Of a stretch of 6,157 nucleotides of DNA, positions 1 through 3,979 are shown one piece after another. Source of the stretch: Allobosea sp. Lineage in GTDB: Bacteria > Pseudomonadota > Alphaproteobacteria > Rhizobiales > Beijerinckiaceae. The stretch is taken from the NCBI GenBank assembly GCA_021732895.1, contig JAKFWE010000040.1, forward strand, positions 1 to 6,157, read 5' to 3'. Numbering within the stretch: the stretch's first letter is position 1; each line of letters begins with the position of its first letter. The notes beneath the pieces were generated by a model. It ran no database searches. It saw nothing but the letters and a program-made list of their open reading frames with translations, and was not told where the DNA came from. A program made the translations under genes and the position numbers.

Positions 1-36
1 GAGAAGGTGGCCCTGCGCAGCCGGGTCGGATGAGGG
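1..36 (+). repeat. Intergenic palindromic repeat, copy A (cut by window edge)
   Basis: The first 36 bases match, in opposite orientation, the segment at 84-118. The shared blocks are GAGAAGGTGGC at the start and CGGATGAG near the end, with a more variable centre. This looks like a piece of the intergenic repeats common in Hyphomicrobiales (RIME-like elements in rhizobia), whose translated form is often the peptide SPLGGEG. The left half of this copy lies outside the window. The family assignment is from memory; the sequence match between the two copies is seen directly. Confidence 0.6.
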
Positions 37-60
37 CAGACCGGGTGAGTCAGAACGAGG

Positions 61-82
61 TAAAAACCGCGCCTCGGCGTGG
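61..82 (-). terminator. Candidate intrinsic terminator of ligA
   Basis: Read on the minus strand, 82 to 67 gives CCACGCCGAGGCGCGG followed by TTTTTA (66-61). It can fold as CC/GG, one A-C mismatch, then CGC/GCG around a CGAG loop, and the U-run follows at once. It starts 16 nt past the ligA stop codon, where a terminator is expected. The stem is short and imperfect, but this is the only stem-plus-T-run seen near the end of ligA. It lies between the two inverted repeat copies, which could also pair with each other and compete with it. Confidence 0.45.
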
Positions 83-83
83 C

Positions 84-134
84 ACTCATCCGTCAGCGCT
101 ACGCGCTGCCACCTTCTCCCCCGAGGGGAGAAGG
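84..134 (-). repeat. Intergenic palindromic repeat, copy B, overlapping the 3' end of ligA
   Basis: On the minus strand this copy begins with a near-perfect hairpin at 112-134: 9-bp arms CCTTCTCCC/GGGAGAAGG plus one further C-G pair around a 3-nt loop. It then continues with GAGAAGGTGGC and ends with CGGATGAG, in inverted orientation to copy A. The hairpin half lies inside the ligA reading frame and is translated as the last residues of the ligase (PSPLGGEGGSA). The in-frame TAG at 99-101 is also inside the repeat. Confidence 0.7.
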
Positions 135-2288
135 AAGAACCAACGCGAACCACCCCGCTTCGTCGATCACCTGCACGCCATGCTTCGCGGCGTCCTTCAG
201 CTTCGAGCCCGCGCCAGGCCCCGCCACCAGCAGGTCGGTCTTCGACGAGACCGAGCCCGCGACCTTGGCGCCGAGCCGCTCGGCCATCGCCTTGGCCTCG
301 TCGCGGGTCATCTGCTCCAGCGCCCCGGTGAAGACCACGGTCTTGCCGGCGACCGGGCTGACCGAGGCCACCGCCTCCAGCGGCTGTGGCGCGACCTGCG
401 CCAGCAGCCGTCCCAGCATCTCCCGGTTATGCGCCTCGGCGAAGAACTGGATCAGCGCCTCGACCACGGTAGGCCCGACGCCGTCGATGGCGTCGAGCTC
501 CTGCCGCTCCGGCGCGGCGGGATCGGTCGCCGCCAGCACGGCGGCTTGCAGCGCCTCGAACGAGCCGTAATGCCGGGCCAGCAGCCGGGCGTTGGTCTCG
601 CCTACATGGCGGATGCCGAGCCCGAAGATGAAACGGTTCAGCGGCGGATTTCGCCGCTCCTCGATGGCGGCGAAGAGCTTCGTCACGCTCTGCGCGCCGA
701 AGCCGTCCTTGTCCTTGAGCTTTTTCAGGTTCGCCGCGTCGCGCCCGGCCAGCGTGAAGATGTCGGCCGGCTCCTTCACCGGCAGGTCGGAATCGGCGTG
801 GAAGAACTCGATCTGCCTGTCGCCGAGCCCTTCGATGTCGAGCGCGTCGCGCGAGACGAAATGCTTCAGCCGTTCGACCGCCTGCGCCGCGCAGATGAGC
901 CCGCCGGTGCAGCGCCGCACGGCGTCCTCCTTGCCCGAGCGGGGATTGTGCTCGCGCACCGCGTCGCTGCCGCAGATCGGGCATGTCTTCGGAAACACGT
1001 AAGGCGCCGCATCCGCCGGACGCTTGTCCAGATCGACCGCCTCGACGCGCGGAATGACGTCGCCGGCGCGCTTCACCGTCACCGTGTCGCCGACCCGGAT
1101 GTCGGGCGGCTCGCCGGACCTGATGCGCTCGCCCTTCGAATCGAAGCCCCGGATGTAGTCCTCGTTGTGGAGCGTCGCATTGGTGACGACGACGCCGCCG
1201 ACCGTCACGGGTTTGAGCCGCGCCACCGGCGACAGCGCCCCGGTGCGCCCGACCTGGATGTCGATCGCCTCCAGCACGGTGGTCGCCAGCTCGGCCGGAA
1301 ATTTATGCGCGATCGCCCAGCGTGGCGCGCGCGAGACGAAGCCGAGCCGGCTCTGCAGCGAAAGATCATCGACCTTGTAGACCACCCCGTCGATATCGTA
1401 GCCGAGCGTGGCGCGCTGGCTCTCGATCAACCGGTAATGCGCCAGCAGCGCCTCGACGCCAGCGCAGGTCGTCGTCAGCGGATTGACGCGGAAGCCCCAG
1501 CGCGCGAAGGCCGCGACCACGCCCGATTGCGTCGCCGCCGGCAGCGCCGGCATCTCGCCCCAGGCATAGGCGAAGAAGCGCAGCGGCCGCGACGCCGTGA
1601 TCGAGACGTCGAGCTGGCGCAGGGAGCCTGCCGCCGCATTGCGCGGATTGGCGAATTCCGGCGCCCCCTTCGCGCGCTGGCGCTCGTTGATGCCGGCGAA
1701 ATCGGCATGGCCGAGATAGACCTCGCCGCGCACCTCGGCGATCGCCGGAACGTCGTCGCCGGCGAGACGGTCGGGAATCTCGGCGATGGTGCGGGCGTTG
1801 GCGGTGACGTCCTCGCCCTCCTCGCCGTCGCCGCGCGTCGCGGCATGGACGAGCGCGCCGTTCTCGTAGCGCAGCGAGAGCGACAGCCCGTCGATCTTCG
1901 GCTCGGCGGTGAAGGCGGGACCCTCCATCTCGGCCCTGATGCCGAGAAAGCTGCGCACCCGCTGCACGAAATCGGAAACGTCCTCGTCGGAAAAGGCGTT
2001 TCCGAGCGAAAGCATCGGCGCGCGATGCCTGATTCTGGCGAATTTCGAGGATGGCTTGGCGCCGACGGCCTCGCTCACCGGCTGCTCGTCCCTGAGCTCG
2101 GGATGCGCCTCCTCCAGCGCCACCAGCCGTCGGCGCCTGGCGTCATAGGCGGCGTCGTCGAGGATCGGCCGGTCGTCGCGGAAATAGGCGTCGTTGGCCG
2201 CGGCGATCTCCTGCGCCAGCGCCCTGTGCTCGGCCCTGGCCCGGCGCTTGGTCAGTTCGGCGACGGGCGGCGGCTCGGTCTCGCTCAT
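99..2288 (-). CDS. ligA: NAD+-dependent DNA ligase LigA
   Basis: This enzyme seals nicks in duplex DNA during replication and repair, using NAD+ and a covalent enzyme-AMP intermediate. The 729 residues carry the full family architecture. The N-terminal NMN-binding domain Ia contains the YD pair (48-49). The adenylation domain has the KIDG motif with catalytic Lys131, then DIDGVVYKVD (298-307) and the WAIAHKFP motif with Lys329. An OB fold follows, then a four-cysteine zinc finger (Cys436, 439, 460, 466), helix-hairpin-helix repeats (about 550-620), and a C-terminal BRCT domain (about 643-716) with its conserved Trp713. The ATG start is fixed by an in-frame TAA only 9 nt upstream (2298-2300); an AGGA lies just before it but is closely spaced. 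The gene is divergent from the DUF2189 gene and so heads its own transcript. The last 11 or so residues come from a palindromic repeat and are probably not functional. The remaining length is normal for alphaproteobacterial LigA. Confidence 0.98.
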   Translation of the reverse strand: MSETEPPPVAELTKRRARAEHRALAQEIAAANDAYFRDDRPILDDAAYDARRRRLVALEEAHPELRDEQPVSEAVGAKPSSKFARIRHRAPMLSLGNAFSDEDVSDFVQRVRSFLGIRAEMEGPAFTAEPKIDGLSLSLRYENGALVHAATRGDGEEGEDVTANARTIAEIPDRLAGDDVPAIAEVRGEVYLGHADFAGINERQRAKGAPEFANPRNAAAGSLRQLDVSITASRPLRFFAYAWGEMPALPAATQSGVVAAFARWGFRVNPLTTTCAGVEALLAHYRLIESQRATLGYDIDGVVYKVDDLSLQSRLGFVSRAPRWAIAHKFPAELATTVLEAIDIQVGRTGALSPVARLKPVTVGGVVVTNATLHNEDYIRGFDSKGERIRSGEPPDIRVGDTVTVKRAGDVIPRVEAVDLDKRPADAAPYVFPKTCPICGSDAVREHNPRSGKEDAVRRCTGGLICAAQAVERLKHFVSRDALDIEGLGDRQIEFFHADSDLPVKEPADIFTLAGRDAANLKKLKDKDGFGAQSVTKLFAAIEERRNPPLNRFIFGLGIRHVGETNARLLARHYGSFEALQAAVLAATDPAAPERQELDAIDGVGPTVVEALIQFFAEAHNREMLGRLLAQVAPQPLEAVASVSPVAGKTVVFTGALEQMTRDEAKAMAERLGAKVAGSVSSKTDLLVAGPGAGSKLKDAAKHGVQVIDEAGWFALVLPSPLGGEGGSA

Positions 2289-2392
2289 CGTCCTGATTTA
2301 GGCGAGAGCGGGCGAGCGAGAAAGGGGGTTTGCGAGCCGCATCGATCCCGCATTCGTGTTCGTCGAAACATGCAACAAACGTCGCATTCCGA

Positions 2393-2403
2393 GGTATCAT
2401 ACC
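2393..2403. promoter_or_regulatory. Palindrome in the ligA/DUF2189 divergent region, possible operator
   Basis: The 225-bp gap between the divergent starts (2289-2513) holds no gene. Its clearest element is GGTATCATACC, two perfect 5-bp arms around one central base, in an unusually A+T-rich patch. Read either way it contains a -10-like hexamer (TATCAT on plus, TATGAT on minus), but no matching -35 TTGACA was found at 16-18 bp on either strand. It may be a regulator site or part of one of the two promoters. The regulator cannot be named. Confidence 0.25.
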
Positions 2404-2513
2404 CGGCGGAGATCAGAATGCTCGACGCCTGACAGCGCTGACCGGGATTTTCCAGAGACAGGCACCGCGTCACACGCTGCCGGCGATCCGGGCGAAGAAC
2501 CTGGAGAAACGCC

Positions 2514-3314
2514 ATGGCCACGATCGACAGCATGCCCCACCTCGCCGGCGCCGCGCCAGCCGCCCAGCCGCGCGTGCGCACGATCACGACCGGGGATCTG
2601 CGCGAGGCGTTGTCGCGAGGCTGGGAGGATTTCAAGGCCAAGCCGAGCCATCTCGTCTTCCTCGCCCTGATCTATCCGATCGCCGGCGTGGTGCTGGCCC
2701 AGCTCACGGTGAGCTACAACATCTTCCCGCTGCTGTTTCCGCTGCTCGCCGGTTTCGCGCTGCTCGGACCCTTCGCCGCGATCGGCCTCTACGAGATCAG
2801 CCGCCGGCGCGAGAAGGGCATCGATTCGTCCTGGGGCCACGCCTTCGCGGTGCTGAAATCGCGTGCGATCGGCTCGATCGCGATGCTCGGCGCGCTTCTG
2901 ACCGGTCTTTTCCTGCTCTGGCTCGCGGTCGCCTGGGGGCTCTATCGCGGCCTGTTCGGCTGGGAGCCGCTGCTCTCGATCGGCGGCTTCCTGCGCGACG
3001 TGCTGACGACGCCGAGCGGCTGGGCCCTGATCCTGATCGGCAACGCCGTCGGTCTGGCCTTCGCCATCGCGGCCCTGTCCCTGACGGTCGTCTCGTTCCC
3101 GCTGCTGCTCGACCGGCATGTCGATCTCGCCACGGCGGTGCGGACCTCCATCGCCGCCGTCCAGCACAATCCGCGCGTCATGGCGATCTGGGGGCTGATC
3201 GTCGCCGGCCTGCTCGTTCTCGGCACTCTGCCGGTGCTGGTCGGCCTCGTCGTTGTCATGCCCGTGCTTGGCCACGCCACCTGGCATCTCTACCGCAAGG
3301 TCGTCGAGAACTGA
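2514..3314 (+). CDS. DUF2189 (COG5473-type) integral membrane protein
   Basis: A 266-residue polytopic inner-membrane protein of unknown function. A soluble N-terminus of about 45 residues contains the segment RTITTGDLREALSRGWEDF, typical of the family start. Hydrophobic stretches follow at about 46-66, 68-93, 116-143, 167-197 and 222-255, which makes five or six membrane spans. Segments I recall as characteristic of DUF2189 are the GLYEISRRRE loop (91-100), SFPLLLDR (194-201) and the C-terminal PVLGHATWHLYRK (250-262). The ATG at 2514 has a good ribosome site, GGAG at 2503-2506, 7 nt upstream. The gene diverges from ligA and is followed 106 bp later by the secreted-protein gene, with a strong hairpin between them. 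The family name is recalled from sequence resemblance. No biochemical role is established, and nothing here suggests a substrate. Confidence 0.88.
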   Translation: MATIDSMPHLAGAAPAAQPRVRTITTGDLREALSRGWEDFKAKPSHLVFLALIYPIAGVVLAQLTVSYNIFPLLFPLLAGFALLGPFAAIGLYEISRRREKGIDSSWGHAFAVLKSRAIGSIAMLGALLTGLFLLWLAVAWGLYRGLFGWEPLLSIGGFLRDVLTTPSGWALILIGNAVGLAFAIAALSLTVVSFPLLLDRHVDLATAVRTSIAAVQHNPRVMAIWGLIVAGLLVLGTLPVLVGLVVVMPVLGHATWHLYRKVVEN

Positions 3315-3353
3315 CGCCGCCGAAAAGGCTGCGACGCGTTGAACCTCCTCCCC

Positions 3354-3382
3354 CCGCCCCGCGACCAACGGTCATGGGGCGG
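3354..3382 (+). terminator. Strong hairpin between the DUF2189 gene and the secreted-protein gene
   Basis: The outer arms CCGCCCC (3354-3360) and GGGGCGG (3376-3382) pair perfectly. Inside them, after a possible G-U pair and one mismatch, GACC (3363-3366) pairs with GGTC (3370-3373) around an AAC loop. The structure starts 40 nt after the DUF2189 stop and ends 25 nt before the next ribosome site. No T-run follows, so it is not a classic intrinsic terminator. It could end or process the upstream transcript, or act as a leader structure or 5' stabiliser for the downstream gene. Confidence 0.45.
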
Positions 3383-3420
3383 CAATGGCGCGGCCCCGCA
3401 CCGGACCAGGGGAGCTTCCA

Positions 3421-3705
3421 ATGTCCAAGCGCATCACCTTCGCCAGCCTCAGCCTCGCCGTCGTCCTCGGCGCCGGCGCGCTTCTCGGCGGCTCGATCGC
3501 CACCTCCAGCGATGCGGAAGCGCGCGGCTGGCACGGGCGCGGGCATGGCCATTTCGGCTACGACTTCCGTCATCCCGGCCGTTACTGGGGCCATGGCGGC
3601 TGGGGCTATCGCCGCGCTTATTTCGGCGACTGTTTCCGCGTCGTCAAATTCCGCTTCGTGCCCGGCGTCGGCCGGGTCGCCCGCCCGGTCACCATCTGCC
3701 ACTGA
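3421..3705 (+). CDS. Small secreted Gly/His/aromatic-rich protein, function unknown
   Basis: A 94-residue exported protein. The N-terminus MSKR, a hydrophobic core (about 5-27) and AEA ending at residue 34 form a standard Sec signal peptide with predicted cleavage before RGWHGRG. The mature part of about 60 residues opens with a low-complexity tract rich in Gly, His, Trp, Tyr and Arg (35-70). It ends with a region holding the only two cysteines, Cys71 and Cys93, which could form a disulfide in the periplasm. Small proteins with a Gly/aromatic tract and a C-terminal Cys...VxxC pattern are, as I recall, common in Hyphomicrobiales, but I know no function for them. The ATG at 3421 is chosen over an in-frame ATG at 3385 because GGGGAG (3408-3413) is well spaced before it and the signal peptide begins there. 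A palindromic hairpin follows 26 nt after the stop. Confidence 0.8.
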   Translation: MSKRITFASLSLAVVLGAGALLGGSIATSSDAEARGWHGRGHGHFGYDFRHPGRYWGHGGWGYRRAYFGDCFRVVKFRFVPGVGRVARPVTICH

Positions 3706-3731
3706 TCGCGCGCATGGCGGCCGGACCAGAA

Positions 3732-3753
3732 GGAGCCGGATCGATCCGGCTCC
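3732..3753. terminator. Perfect 22-bp palindrome, likely terminator hairpin
   Basis: The half-site GGAGCCGGATC is followed directly by its exact reverse complement, so all 22 bases are symmetric. As RNA it forms a stem of at least 8 G/C-rich pairs (GGAGCCGG/CCGGCTCC) around ATCGAT. It begins 26 nt after the stop of the secreted-protein gene and lies before the promoter of the 24-residue peptide. No T-run follows on either strand. The symmetry would let it act on transcripts from both directions, including read-through from the convergent helicase gene. Confidence 0.5.
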
Positions 3754-3783
3754 CGCAGGCCCTCGCTCGCTTGCGGCGGCGGC

Positions 3784-3808
3784 GGAACTTTCGGCGCCGG
3801 TCCGGGTT
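3784..3808 (+). promoter_or_regulatory. Candidate EcfG (general stress sigma factor) promoter
   Basis: GGAAC at 3784-3788 is followed after exactly 16 nt by GGTT at 3805-3808 (17 nt to GTT). The consensus I recall for the alphaproteobacterial general-stress ECF sigma factor (EcfG, RpoE2, SigT) is GGAAC-N16-17-CGTT. The -35 element is perfect, three of four -10 bases match, and the spacing is right. It sits 75 bp before the ATG of the 24-residue membrane peptide, in a non-coding gap just after a terminator-like palindrome, where a promoter for that gene should be. This would give a leader of roughly 70 nt. Confidence 0.55.
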
Positions 3809-3883
3809 GTCCGCTCGCCGTGGCGACGTCACGGCCATCAGACATGCGGACCGCGTCGGCCCGCTCGAAGCCGGGGGCTTTTC

Positions 3884-3958
3884 ATGAACAATATCATTTA
3901 CATCGTTGGACTGATCGTCGTCGTTCTCGCCATTCTGTCGTTCCTCGGACTGCGCTGA
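3884..3958 (+). CDS. 24-residue single-pass membrane peptide
   Basis: A complete tiny gene of 24 codons plus TGA. After MNN the peptide is almost entirely Ile, Val, Leu, Ala, Gly and Phe (residues 4-22) and ends in GLR, so it is one transmembrane helix. The terminal Arg suggests, weakly, a cytoplasmic C-terminus. Short peptides with the pattern M-N-x-IIYIVGLIVVV...LSFLGLR are, as I recall, widespread in Hyphomicrobiales as unnamed hypothetical proteins. A GGGGG run (3873-3877) lies 6 nt before the ATG as a ribosome site. Codons ending in A or T (ATT, GTT, GGA, AAT) are more frequent than in the neighbouring genes. It has its own candidate EcfG promoter at 3784-3808 and a hairpin 23 nt after its stop. 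Function unknown; a role in envelope stress is inference from the promoter only. Confidence 0.7.
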   Translation: MNNIIYIVGLIVVVLAILSFLGLR

Positions 3959-3979
3959 GGCGCGGCGGCCCATCGAAGG

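Noticed and set aside
2357..2370. TGTTCGTCGAAACA as a possible inverted-repeat operator
   Set aside because: Only the central TTCG/CGAA arms are symmetric; the flanks do not match, so it is not distinguishable from chance.
30..2432. An 800-codon open frame on the plus strand, opposite ligA
   Set aside because: It lies almost wholly antisense to a ligase with complete motifs, and its protein is Arg/Asp/Gly/Ala/Leu-rich with no recognisable domain. Long antisense frames are expected in G+C-rich coding DNA.
2418..2432. A four-codon reading frame (ATG CTC GAC GCC TGA) with GGAG 6 nt upstream, before the DUF2189 gene
   Set aside because: It is too short to separate from chance. It has no attenuator-type codon run and no paired hairpins between it and the next gene.
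2397..3368. A 323-codon minus-strand frame opposite the DUF2189 gene
   Set aside because: It is antisense to a well-supported membrane protein. The translation is charged, low-complexity and without a recognisable domain.
3385..3420. A 12-residue N-terminal extension of the secreted protein from an earlier ATG
   Set aside because: The extension would place charged residues ahead of the signal peptide and would cover the good ribosome site GGGGAG at 3408-3413.
2330..3958. A 542-codon plus-strand frame spanning the DUF2189 and secreted-protein genes
   Set aside because: It crosses several real genes and hairpins in another frame, and only its last 24 codons (3884-3958) make a sensible protein. 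Those have their own start and promoter.
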